From NCBI GenBank assembly GCA_934371475.1, contig CAKRNX010000041.1, positions 1 to 16,474 of the forward strand: a stretch of 16,474 nt of DNA, written 5' to 3'. The position numbers and the translations under genes were made by a program. Below are positions 1 to 6,827 of the stretch, one piece after another. The stretch comes from an uncultured Lachnospiraceae bacterium (lineage in GTDB: Bacteria; Bacillota; Clostridia; Lachnospirales; Lachnospiraceae). Numbering within the stretch: the first letter of the stretch is position 1; the number at the start of each line of letters is the position of its first letter. Under the pieces are notes generated by a model. The model ran no database searches. It was not told the DNA's origin and saw nothing but the letters and a program-made list of their open reading frames with translations.

Positions 1-653
1 GAAATGTGATCGGAAACTGCCGTTTCTTCACTGGCTGCTGCTTCGGCGGCCAGACGAGCCTGCTCCTCTTCGAGTGTTTCGGCTGTCGGATAATAAGTCG
101 TGTAGTCGACATAATAGGCACTGATATAGCCGTATACATCATTGCCCAGAGCGACTTTCATCCAGTCGCCGTCATAGGCCACCACTTCCAGCTCATCATT
201 GTGTTTGGCGATGTCAAGTACATCGCTGTCTTCACTTTCGGCAGTACGGATATTCAGTTCATCCGGATGGACGGTAGCTACGTGATACGCTACTTCCTCT
301 GCAATTTTGTCGGCTTCTTCTCCCGTAGCAAAATATTCTGCTTTCACGTATCCGTGGGCGTTTCCTGACTGGATTTCATACCATCCGTCCTGTTCAGACA
401 GTACCGTTGCTGAATCGTGATTGTAAATTTTGGCAGTTACATCGCTGTCGGTATCGGCCTGTTCACGGATGTTGATATATTCTTCACACTGAGCAAAAAT
501 CAGTGTGCCCACCACGGAATCAGATCCCTGATCGGCAGGACTTTCCGCCTGGACCGGCGTTTCATCAGCCAGAGCCGGAAGTACCTGAAGCCCAGACAGG
601 GCAAGACCGGCGGCGATGCACCAGGATACTGTGCCATGTGTTTTTCGTCTCAT
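1..653 (-). CDS. Exported SH3-repeat protein, C-terminus cut by window edge
   Basis: This gene runs off the left edge, so only its first 217 residues are visible. It starts at ATG 653 behind a strong AGGAGG site. Residues 1-29 are a signal peptide (MRRK, a hydrophobic core, then an ALA cleavage site before Asp30). Two bacterial SH3 (SH3b) domains follow at about residues 52-108 and 124-183, each with the N-I-R...G-W/D-W...G-Y pattern. An Ala/Glu-rich, probably coiled segment begins near residue 190. Such proteins bind or remodel the cell wall, and clostridial relatives often end in a SleB or NlpC/P60 hydrolase domain. That end is not visible here, so enzymatic activity is unknown. A consensus promoter and tandem 11-bp repeats lie upstream, suggesting control by a response regulator. 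It is divergent from the SPFH gene. Confidence 0.85.
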   Translation of the reverse strand, partial: MRRKTHGTVSWCIAAGLALSGLQVLPALADETPVQAESPADQGSDSVVGTLIFAQCEEYINIREQADTDSDVTAKIYNHDSATVLSEQDGWYEIQSGNAHGYVKAEYFATGEEADKIAEEVAYHVATVHPDELNIRTAESEDSDVLDIAKHNDELEVVAYDGDWMKVALGNDVYGYISAYYVDYTTYYPTAETLEEEQARLAAEAAASEETAVSDHI

Positions 654-702
654 AAAAAACCTCCTTTGCAAATATTACAAAAATATTACATAACACAGGG
701 AA

Positions 703-731
703 ACCATAACAAAAACAAAAAATATAGTCAA
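703..731 (-). promoter_or_regulatory. Sigma-A promoter of the SH3-repeat gene
   Basis: Read on the minus strand, the -35 box TTGACT (731-726) is separated by exactly 17 bases from the -10 box TATGGT (708-703). The start codon at 653 lies about 43 bases after the expected transcription start. Confidence 0.7.
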
Positions 732-741
732 TACAATAGAA

Positions 742-785
742 AAGATATTCAGAAAATATTCATTTAAAATTCATAAAATATTCAT
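742..785 (-). repeat. Four tandem 11-bp repeats upstream of the -35 box
   Basis: Read on the minus strand the four units are ATGAATATTTT (785-775), ATGAATTTTAA (774-764), ATGAATATTTT (763-753) and CTGAATATCTT (752-742). Each is a conserved hexamer (A/C)TGAAT followed by five AT bases. The array ends 10 bases upstream of the -35 box at 731. Hexamer-N5-hexamer direct repeats with one-turn spacing are the usual layout for OmpR/PhoB-family response regulators (for example WalR and PhoP boxes). The identity of the regulator is inference. Confidence 0.6.
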
Positions 786-801
786 ACTTAATCAAATTCA
801 G

Positions 802-835
802 TAAGACCATGCTTCAATTAAGACCATACTTTAAT
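802..835. repeat. 17-bp tandem duplication
   Basis: Units 802-818 and 819-835 both begin TAAGACCAT and match at 15 of 17 positions by eye. They lie between the two divergent promoters. The function is unknown; they could be a second regulator site or a local duplication. Confidence 0.6.
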
Positions 836-901
836 TATGAAAAGCAATAAGCTGTGGGTGGGAATTTGCCTGTCTTTTTGCGAATATCCCATTTACAAAG
901 A

Positions 902-930
902 TTGACAATATGATATCAAAGTGATATTAT
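902..930 (+). promoter_or_regulatory. Sigma-A promoter of the SPFH/RHH operon
   Basis: A perfect -35 box TTGACA (902-907), a 17-base spacer, and a -10 box TATTAT (925-930). The SPFH start codon is at 982. Confidence 0.8.
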
Positions 931-940
931 GAAAATATCA
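911..940. promoter_or_regulatory. Palindromic operator candidate over the SPFH promoter
   Basis: TGATATCA (911-918) is a perfect palindrome inside the promoter spacer. A second inverted repeat, TGATATT (922-928) with AATATCA (934-940) around a 5-base centre, covers the -10 box. Both share the half-site TGATAT. A protein bound here would block RNA polymerase. The ribbon-helix-helix protein encoded second in this operon is an obvious candidate, but that link is inferred from position only. Confidence 0.5.
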
Positions 941-981
941 TAATAAAATTCTGGAAGGAAATTTTAAAGGAGGAGAAGGGT

Positions 982-2010
982 ATGACAGAAAAAGTATTGC
1001 AGAACAAGAAGAATGGAATGATTATGATGCTTCTGTTTATCGTATTGTATGCGGCGGCAGTGGCGGTTACTGTGTTTTGGGGGATCTTCCTGGATGAGGG
1101 AGGCAGTCCGGCAGTGATGATCATCGGGATTGTCTGGCTCAGTATAGGATGGCTTCCATTTATGGGACTGAAGGTATTAAAGCCGCAGGAAGCACTGGTT
1201 CTGACGCTGTTTGGGCGTTATGTCGGCACACTGAAAGATGAGGGATTTTATTTTGTCAATCCTTTCTGTACCAGCATGAATCCGGCAGCCAGAACCAGAC
1301 TGAATCAGAGCGGTGACGTGGATGGAGGAGCCGCAAAAGCAGTGCTCCTCTCGGCCGCAAACAGCGCAGCTGCTTCCGCACCTTCTTCTGATGTGGGGAA
1401 AAAGATTTCCCTGAAAGTGATGACGCTTAACAACAACCGTCAGAAGATCAATGACTGTCTGGGAAATCCGGTCGAAATCGGTATTGCGGTTATGTGGAGA
1501 GTCGTGGATACCGCAAAGGCAGTTTTCCTGGTAGACAATTACAAAGAATATCTTTCTTTGCAGTGTGACAGCGCCCTGCGCAATATTGTCAGGATTTATC
1601 CGTATGATGTGGCTCCCAACGTGGATACGACCGGAGACGGTCAGGCTGATGAGGGCAGTCTGAGGGGATCCAGCGAGATTGTGGCGGAACGGATCAGAGA
1701 AGAGATCCAGAAAAAGGTAGAGGGAGCAGGACTTGAGATCCTGGAAGCGAGAATTACGTACCTGGCTTACGCGCCGGAGATAGCGGCTGTAATGCTGCAG
1801 CGCCAGCAGGCATCTGCAATCATTGACGCGAGAAAGATGATTGTAGACGGTGCGGTAGGCATGGTCGAGATGGCGCTGGAACGGCTGAATGAAAACCAGA
1901 TCGTGGCGCTGGATGAAGAGCGCAAGGCTGCGATGGTGTCTAATCTGCTGGTGGTGCTCTGCGGCAATCATGATGCACAGCCGGTAGTCAATTCAGGCAG
2001 CTTGTATTAA
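982..2010 (+). CDS. SPFH (stomatin/prohibitin/band 7) membrane protein
   Basis: A 342-residue protein starting at ATG 982 behind AAAGGAGGAG. It has two N-terminal hydrophobic segments at about residues 11-35 and 40-60. The typical SPFH opening follows (LKPQEALVLTLFGRYVG, then DEGFYFVNPF), with the band 7 fold continuing to about residue 300. The helical tail carries ERLNENQIVALDEERKAAMV. SPFH proteins form membrane-associated oligomers that organise membrane microdomains and often act as scaffolds. No catalytic site is expected. It forms an operon with the ribbon-helix-helix gene two bases downstream. An Asp-rich loop around DTTGDGQADEG (about residue 212) resembles a calcium loop but probably lies in the cytoplasmic domain. 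Family assignment is secure; the cellular role is unknown. Confidence 0.85.
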   Translation: MTEKVLQNKKNGMIMMLLFIVLYAAAVAVTVFWGIFLDEGGSPAVMIIGIVWLSIGWLPFMGLKVLKPQEALVLTLFGRYVGTLKDEGFYFVNPFCTSMNPAARTRLNQSGDVDGGAAKAVLLSAANSAAASAPSSDVGKKISLKVMTLNNNRQKINDCLGNPVEIGIAVMWRVVDTAKAVFLVDNYKEYLSLQCDSALRNIVRIYPYDVAPNVDTTGDGQADEGSLRGSSEIVAERIREEIQKKVEGAGLEILEARITYLAYAPEIAAVMLQRQQASAIIDARKMIVDGAVGMVEMALERLNENQIVALDEERKAAMVSNLLVVLCGNHDAQPVVNSGSLY

Positions 2011-2012
2011 AT

Positions 2013-2213
2013 ATGGCAGACAGACCTAAAAAGCAGGTGCCGCTCAGACTGTCGGCGCAGCTCTATGATGCCATTGCCGCCTGGGCGGAGGACGATTTCC
2101 GCTCAGTAAACGGGCAGATAGAGTATCTGCTGACGGAATGTGTCCGGCAGCACAGAAAAAACGGAGGTGCAGTTCCCAAAGAACTGGATCAGCACCTGAA
2201 CCTGGATATTTAA
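2013..2213 (+). CDS. Arc-type ribbon-helix-helix DNA-binding protein
   Basis: A 66-residue protein starting at ATG 2013, two bases after the SPFH stop. There is no strong ribosome binding site, so translation is probably coupled to the SPFH gene. The basic N-terminus leads into the ribbon strand (VPLRLSAQLYDAI) and two helices ending in RSVNGQIEYLLTECVRQHRK, the pattern of Arc/MetJ-like proteins. These bind DNA as dimers of beta ribbons, often to short palindromes. Its position behind an SPFH gene, together with the inverted repeats over the operon promoter, suggests autoregulation. That is inference. Confidence 0.8.
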   Translation: MADRPKKQVPLRLSAQLYDAIAAWAEDDFRSVNGQIEYLLTECVRQHRKNGGAVPKELDQHLNLDI

Positions 2214-2231
2214 GGAATTATTGCGATTGAT

Positions 2232-2260
2232 TTGACAATACGCACAGATTGTGATATGAT
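2232..2260 (+). promoter_or_regulatory. Sigma-A promoter of tRNA-Arg
   Basis: Perfect -35 TTGACA (2232-2237), 17-base spacer, and near-perfect -10 TATGAT (2255-2260). The mature tRNA begins at 2301. Because no terminator is visible after the tRNA, this promoter may also serve the SH3 gene at 2419. Confidence 0.8.
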
Positions 2261-2300
2261 TACAATCAGTTTTTGGGAGATATGTTTCCAAAGACTGACT

Positions 2301-2373
2301 GCATCTGTAGCTCAGGGGATAGAGCAACGGTTTCCGGTACCGCGTGTCGGGGGTTCGAATCCCTCCAGATGCG
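2301..2373 (+). tRNA. tRNA-Arg (anticodon CCG)
   Basis: A 73-base cloverleaf. The acceptor stem is GCATCTG with CAGATGC, the D stem GCTC with GAGC, and the T arm GGGGG-TTCGAAT-CCCTC with one G-U pair. The anticodon loop TTCCGGT (2332-2338) gives CCG, which reads the Arg codon CGG. The discriminator base is G and CCA is not encoded. The outermost anticodon-stem pair is A-C (positions 27 and 43 in standard numbering), a mismatch. Confidence 0.93.
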
Positions 2374-2418
2374 TTATCGGCAGAAACACAGAAAGTGAAC
2401 TAAGGTGGAGGTAATGCT

Positions 2419-3423
2419 ATGTTAGACAACTTTAGGGAATGGCTTTCTGACAACCTGAGATATATCCTGCTGGGGCTGGTCGTTGTTTTGATTGTTGTGA
2501 TCGGCTTCTGTGTGGTAAAGCTGGTGGGAGGTTCTTCTTCCTCGGACAATACGGCAGGATCAGGTAAGACGGAGAGTGAGATTTCTACAGAGATATCTAA
2601 TTCCACAGCTGCATCGACCGGTACCACGAGTGAGAATTCTACAGAGAAGACAGAAGAGACCAGTACTCCGGCAAGTGAAGGATCATCAGAAAATGAAAGT
2701 CTGGTGAAGGATGATGCCGCAGTTCTGACTCTGGTCAAAAAGTATTATACTGCAGCAGCACAGAAGGATGTCACAACGCTTCAGGCGATTGTCAATCCGT
2801 GGAATGACGAAGTAAAGAACAGTATTCTTCAGAATGATGTGATTGAGAGTTATAATAATATCTCAACCTATTCAAAGAAAGGACCGGAAGCCAACTCCTA
2901 CATTGTATATGTGTACTATGAGGGAAAGGTGGTCAATATTGATACACCGGCACCGAGTCTGGCGATGCTTTATCTGACAACAGATGCCTCCGGCAATCTG
3001 ATTGTTTCAGACCGGAATGCGAGCCAGGAAGTAGCAGATTACATTGCACGGGTTTCTTCCAATGCAGATGTACAGGCATTGATCGCAGATGTCAATACGC
3101 AGTGTGAGAACGCGAAAAATTCCGATCCGGCTCTGAAGGAGTTTATGGATTCGCTGACCAGTCAGGATACCCAGAGCGGTCAGCCGAAGGACGCATCCGA
3201 TACAGCTGCAGCAGGCAGCAAGATGACAGCTACGGCAGAGTTGAATATTCGTCAGGAGCCAAGTACCGACTCGGCGATTATGGGAGTGGTAACTTCCGGA
3301 TCTACAGTAACGAAGCTGGAAGATGCGGATGACGGTTGGTGCAAAATCAGCTATGATGCTGATTCCTATACGATTGAAGGATATGTAAAGTCTGAATATC
3401 TGTCAGCAACGGGAGCAGCCTGA
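2419..3423 (+). CDS. Membrane-anchored extracellular SH3-domain protein
   Basis: A 334-residue protein starting at ATG 2419 behind GGTGGAGG. Residues 14-36 form an uncleaved signal anchor. A Ser/Thr/Glu-rich linker (about 37-95) follows, as expected of a wall-spanning tether. Residues 97-230 form a globular domain opening VKKYYTAAAQKDVTTL, which resembles NTF2-like extracytoplasmic domains; that similarity is tentative. A C-terminal SH3b domain occupies about 268-331 (LNIRQEPSTDS, then GWCKIS, then GYVKSEYL), matching the SH3 domains of the protein at 1-653. A wall-binding or sensing role is likely; no hydrolase domain is present. It lies 45 bases after tRNA-Arg with no visible promoter of its own and ends at a strong terminator. 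Confidence 0.85.
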   Translation: MLDNFREWLSDNLRYILLGLVVVLIVVIGFCVVKLVGGSSSSDNTAGSGKTESEISTEISNSTAASTGTTSENSTEKTEETSTPASEGSSENESLVKDDAAVLTLVKKYYTAAAQKDVTTLQAIVNPWNDEVKNSILQNDVIESYNNISTYSKKGPEANSYIVYVYYEGKVVNIDTPAPSLAMLYLTTDASGNLIVSDRNASQEVADYIARVSSNADVQALIADVNTQCENAKNSDPALKEFMDSLTSQDTQSGQPKDASDTAAAGSKMTATAELNIRQEPSTDSAIMGVVTSGSTVTKLEDADDGWCKISYDADSYTIEGYVKSEYLSATGAA

Positions 3424-3457
3424 CAAGTTCCAAAGGCATAATTGATAGAAGCATATG

Positions 3458-3484
3458 AGGACAGCTCGATGAGCTGTCCTTTTT
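3458..3484 (+). terminator. Rho-independent terminator after SH3 protein
   Basis: A 10-bp perfect stem, AGGACAGCTC (3458-3467) with GAGCTGTCCT (3471-3480), has a GAT loop and is followed directly by a T run. Confidence 0.9.
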
Positions 3485-3532
3485 ATATCAGATGTGAGAT
3501 AGAAAAGAGTACAGAAAGAGAAGGAAAACAGA

Positions 3533-4483
3533 ATGGGAAAAGGAAGAAGTGAGGCAAGACCGAAAACAGGAACAAGTCAGAGTCGCAGAGCAGAACAGAA
3601 GACAGTGCAGAAGCAGAGAGGGAGAGCCGAATGGAAAGAAGGACAGAAACAGCGCGGCACGGGACAGAAAATGCAGAAGAGTCAGGTGCGCGGTCTGGAA
3701 CGGAGTATTGTACAGAATACAATACCGGAGGCATCTCTGCCGGGTGTGCGTCTGAATAAATATCTGGCGGAAACCGGGATGTGTTCGAGAAGGGAAGCAG
3801 ACCGACTGATTGAGAGCGGCAGGGTGACGGTGGACGGAGTGACTGCCGCTGCCGGGAGTCGGGTACAGAAGGGACAGAAAGTCTGCGTGGATCAGCTTCC
3901 GGTCAAAAAAGAGCGGGAAGTGATTATGCTGGCAGTAAACAAACCGGCAGGTGTTGTCTGCACGACAGATAAAAAGTGGGGAGATCAGACTCTGGAAGAT
4001 ATGGTGGGATATCCCAAGAGAGTTTTTTCTGTGGGACGGTTGGACAAGGATTCGGAAGGCCTGATCCTGATGACCAATCAGGGAGATATGCTGAATAAAA
4101 TCATGAAAGCCGGGAACTATCACGAAAAAGAATATGTCGTGACGGTGGACAAGAAGGTAACGCCTGATTTTATCCGCCGTATGTCCGCGGGTGTGTATCT
4201 GAAAGAACTGGATGCTACGACAAGGCCGTGCCGGATTGAGATGGCCGGAGAAAAGCGTTTCAGGATTATTCTGACGCAGGGAATGAATCGCCAGATCCGC
4301 AGAATGTGTGAATTTTTTGGCTATCATGTGGTAAAACTGATGCGGGTGCGCATTATGAATATTGAGCTAGGGAATTTGAAGCCCGGCCAGTACCGTCATC
4401 TGACACGCACGGAGATGGCAGCACTGCAGAACAGTCTGCTACATTCTTCCAATCACACAGAACACCGTTATCAGCAGAAATAA
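3533..4483 (+). CDS. rluF: 23S rRNA pseudouridine synthase, RluF type
   Basis: A 316-residue protein. Residues 72-118 form an S4 RNA-binding domain (RLNKYLAETGMCSRREADRL). The catalytic domain follows (NKPAGVVCTT), with the catalytic Asp171 in GRLDKDSEGLILMTNQGD and the late motif GMNRQIRRMCEFFGY. GRLDKDSEGL plus GDMLNKI is the RluF-type pattern; E. coli RluF modifies U2604 of 23S rRNA. The exact target here is inferred. The first 60-70 residues are an extra tail rich in Lys, Arg, Gln and Glu. The start at 3533 has a modest AAGG site; Met47 is a possible later start that would remove most of the tail. A terminator precedes the gene and no clear promoter was seen. Confidence 0.85.
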   Translation: MGKGRSEARPKTGTSQSRRAEQKTVQKQRGRAEWKEGQKQRGTGQKMQKSQVRGLERSIVQNTIPEASLPGVRLNKYLAETGMCSRREADRLIESGRVTVDGVTAAAGSRVQKGQKVCVDQLPVKKEREVIMLAVNKPAGVVCTTDKKWGDQTLEDMVGYPKRVFSVGRLDKDSEGLILMTNQGDMLNKIMKAGNYHEKEYVVTVDKKVTPDFIRRMSAGVYLKELDATTRPCRIEMAGEKRFRIILTQGMNRQIRRMCEFFGYHVVKLMRVRIMNIELGNLKPGQYRHLTRTEMAALQNSLLHSSNHTEHRYQQK

Positions 4484-4499
4484 AGGGAGACAGTCGCAG

Positions 4500-4521
4500 C
4501 AAGGATGCCGGAGCATTTTTG
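4500..4521 (+). repeat. Small hairpin repeat, family B, copy 1 (before ligA)
   Basis: A 9-bp stem, CAAGGATGC with GCATTTTTG (two G-U pairs), has a CGGA loop, preceded by AG and followed by AA. The same motif occurs at 7820-7840 and 10700-10721. It is not a typical terminator because its T run lies inside the stem. Confidence 0.6.
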
Positions 4522-4588
4522 AACCTGACAAGCATGGTTATTTGGCTTATTGCCCGTGGAAATCAATAAGGAGATAGAAAGAGCGGAT

Positions 4589-6550
4589 ATGGACAGAACA
4601 AAGACAGAGATCACTGCGCGAATGAAGGAACTGACCGGGATCCTCCGGGAAGCCGGCAGAGCGTATTATCAGGAAAACAGAGAGATTATGAGCAACCTGG
4701 AGTATGACAGGCTCTATGATGAACTGCAGCAGCTGGAGCAGGAGACGGGAACCGTGCTGGCGGGCAGTCCGACGGTGACGGTAGGCTATGAAGCAGTGGA
4801 CGAGCTGCCCAAGGAGCGCCATGAGGTTCCCATGCTTTCCCTTGATAAAACAAAAGATGTAGAGGTGCTGCGGGATTTTATCGGCAGTCAGAAAACGCTG
4901 CTTTCCTGGAAGCTGGATGGTCTGACGGTAGTGCTGACGTACAGAGAGGGCAGACTTTTTAAGGCGGTTACGAGAGGAAACGGCGAGGTGGGAGAGGTTA
5001 TCACGAATAATGCCAGAGTATTCCAGAATATTCCGCTGACCGTTCCGTTTCAGGGTGAGCTGATTTTGCGAGGGGAGGCTGTGATCTCTTACGATGATTT
5101 TGAGAAGATTAATGATGGGATAGAGGATGTGGATGCCCGTTACAAAAATCCGAGAAATCTCTGCAGTGGTTCTGTCAGACAGCTAAACAATGAAATTACG
5201 GCCCGCAGACGGGTGCAGTTTTTTGCGTTCGCACTTGTGAGGGCGGAAGGTGCGGATTTCCATAATTCCAGAATGGAGCAGTTTCGCTGGCTGTCAGACC
5301 AGGGGTTTGACGTGGTGGAGCACCGCATGACCACAGCGGATACGCTTGATGAGGCGATCCGTTATTTTGCGGAAAAAATACAGCATTATAACATACCTTC
5401 AGACGGACTGGTGGCGTTGTACGATGATATCGCTTACGGGGAATCGCTGGGAAGAACGGCCAAATTCCCGCGGAATGCATTTGCGTTCAAATGGAAGGAT
5501 GAGCTGAAAGAGACGCATCTGCTGGAGATTGAGTGGAGTGCATCCAGAACAGGTCTGATCAATCCGGTAGCAATTTTTGAGCCGGTAGAGCTGGAGGGAA
5601 CCACGGTGAGCAGGGCCAGCGTTCATAACCTGAGTATCATGAAGAATCTGAAACTCGGGATCGGCGACCGGATCACCGTATACAAGGCAAATATGATTAT
5701 TCCGCAGATTGAGGAGAATTTAACCGGCAGCGGTACCGTAGCAATTCCGGAAGTCTGCCCAGTGTGCGGCGGGGCGACCCAGATCCGGGCAGCCAACGGG
5801 ATCGAGACGCTGTACTGTACCAATCCGGACTGCCAGGCGAAAAGAATCAAATCATTTACGCTGTTTGCCAGCCGGGATGCAATGAATATCGATGGCCTGT
5901 CAGAAGCTACGCTGGAGAAATTTATTGCCAGAGGGTTTATCCATGAGTTTGCAGATATGTTCCATCTGCGGGAACATCGGGATGAGATCGTGAAGATGGA
6001 GGGATTCGGAGAGAAATCCTATGAAAAGCTGATCGCAGGGATTGAGACGTCCAGAAAAACAACGCTGCCGCGCCTGATTTATGGGCTTGGTATTTCGAAT
6101 ATCGGTGTGGCAAATGCCAAGATGATCTGCCGTGCGTACCGTTATGATCTGGAACGGATACGTCATACTTCAGTAGAAGAACTGGCGATGATTGACGGGA
6201 TTGGAGCAGTGATTGCAGGAACATTCGTAGAGTATTTTGCAGATGAGAAGAAGCAGAGACAGCTGGATGAGTTGCTGAAAGAATTGGAGATTGAGACGCC
6301 GCAGGCGGAAGAAGGGGAACAGAAGTTTGCGGGAAAGACATTCGTGATCACAGGAAGCGTGACGCATTTTGCCAACAGGAATGAACTGAAAGCGGTGATC
6401 GAGGCGCAGGGAGGAAAGGTCACAGGATCTGTATCTGCAAAGACAGATTATCTGATCAATAATGATTCTGCATCATCTTCCTCCAAAAACAGAAAGGCCA
6501 GAGAGCTGGGGATCCCAGTGATTACAGAGGAAGAGTTCCTGGCATTATAG
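4589..6550 (+). CDS. ligA: NAD-dependent DNA ligase LigA, divergent form
   Basis: A 653-residue enzyme that seals DNA nicks using NAD+. I chose ATG 4589 because the usual LigA N-terminus begins here; an upstream in-frame TTG (4550) has no ribosome site, and the AAGGAG at 4568 is rather far (15 bases) from the ATG. Visible parts are domain Ia (AYYQ...EYDRLYDELQQLE, 25-50), the adenylation lysine Lys108 in SWKLDG, Glu163 in RGE, Arg189 in NPRN, Lys301 in AFKW, and an OB fold (EPVELEGTTVSRASVHN). A zinc finger uses Cys390, Cys393, Cys410 and Cys415. Helix-hairpin-helix repeats and a C-terminal BRCT domain (about 578-653) follow. Length is normal. Several usually invariant nucleotidyltransferase residues differ: Leu276 replaces the first motif IV lysine, Asn36 an Asp, and Asn131 an Asp. 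Since the rest is intact it is probably functional. Confidence 0.93.
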   Translation: MDRTKTEITARMKELTGILREAGRAYYQENREIMSNLEYDRLYDELQQLEQETGTVLAGSPTVTVGYEAVDELPKERHEVPMLSLDKTKDVEVLRDFIGSQKTLLSWKLDGLTVVLTYREGRLFKAVTRGNGEVGEVITNNARVFQNIPLTVPFQGELILRGEAVISYDDFEKINDGIEDVDARYKNPRNLCSGSVRQLNNEITARRRVQFFAFALVRAEGADFHNSRMEQFRWLSDQGFDVVEHRMTTADTLDEAIRYFAEKIQHYNIPSDGLVALYDDIAYGESLGRTAKFPRNAFAFKWKDELKETHLLEIEWSASRTGLINPVAIFEPVELEGTTVSRASVHNLSIMKNLKLGIGDRITVYKANMIIPQIEENLTGSGTVAIPEVCPVCGGATQIRAANGIETLYCTNPDCQAKRIKSFTLFASRDAMNIDGLSEATLEKFIARGFIHEFADMFHLREHRDEIVKMEGFGEKSYEKLIAGIETSRKTTLPRLIYGLGISNIGVANAKMICRAYRYDLERIRHTSVEELAMIDGIGAVIAGTFVEYFADEKKQRQLDELLKELEIETPQAEEGEQKFAGKTFVITGSVTHFANRNELKAVIEAQGGKVTGSVSAKTDYLINNDSASSSSKNRKARELGIPVITEEEFLAL

Positions 6551-6827
6551 AGCGTGGTGGAACGCAGAATAAACATTCCCCAGCGTTACAAACAGTTCTG
6601 TAATCTGTAATCCTGCCGGGGGGGGTTGGGGAGTTGTTCTCTTTTGGACAAATTCTTACACAACACGGAAACCGCAGCTTACGAAAAGTCTTTTTCAAGC
6701 ACGCCCTGGGGCTGCCTGGCCTGCTGTTCACGGGGATAAAAGATCAAAAACAGAATCAGGGCTTTCTTTTGCAGAAGAAATCTGATAAAATGGCATACAA
6801 AATTTAAGAAAAGAGCAGGTGAAAAAA
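6551..6827. other. ligA-metA intergenic region
   Basis: 277 bases with no supported gene. It holds a run of eight G (6618-6625) followed by TTGGGG, and the metA promoter at its 3' end. A T-box, SAM riboswitch or clear terminator was looked for by eye and not found. Confidence 0.5.
6763..6791 (+). promoter_or_regulatory. Extended -10 promoter of metA
   Basis: TGATAAAAT (6783-6791) is an extended -10 box (TG, one base, TAAAAT). A weak -35 box TTTCTT (6763-6768) lies 17 bases upstream. The metA start is at 6828, about 30 bases after the expected transcription start, leaving no room for a leader riboswitch. Confidence 0.55.

Larger units (their letters stand above)
654..981. other. AT-rich divergent intergenic region
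   Basis: This 328-base region separates the minus-strand SH3 gene from the plus-strand SPFH gene. It holds one promoter for each gene, four tandem 11-bp repeats, a 17-bp tandem duplication and an inverted repeat over the SPFH promoter. No convincing small coding sequence or terminator was seen. Confidence 0.7.

Noticed and set aside
6..767. Plus-strand open frames at 6-368 and 417-767
   Set aside because: They lie opposite the SH3-repeat gene, which has a signal peptide, SH3 motifs, a ribosome site and a promoter; the plus-strand translations resemble no family.
1177..1971. 264-codon minus-strand open frame inside the SPFH gene
   Set aside because: It is the antisense shadow of a clear SPFH coding sequence and has no ribosome site or recognisable domain.
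4664..4672. Tyr in place of E. coli LigA His23
   Set aside because: Firmicutes LigA proteins commonly have Tyr here (YYV), so this difference is ordinary, unlike the changes at Leu276, Asn36 and Asn131.
6551..6827. Possible T-box or SAM riboswitch before metA
   Set aside because: No T-box core sequence or SAM aptamer conserved blocks were found, and the predicted promoter leaves a leader of only about 30 bases.
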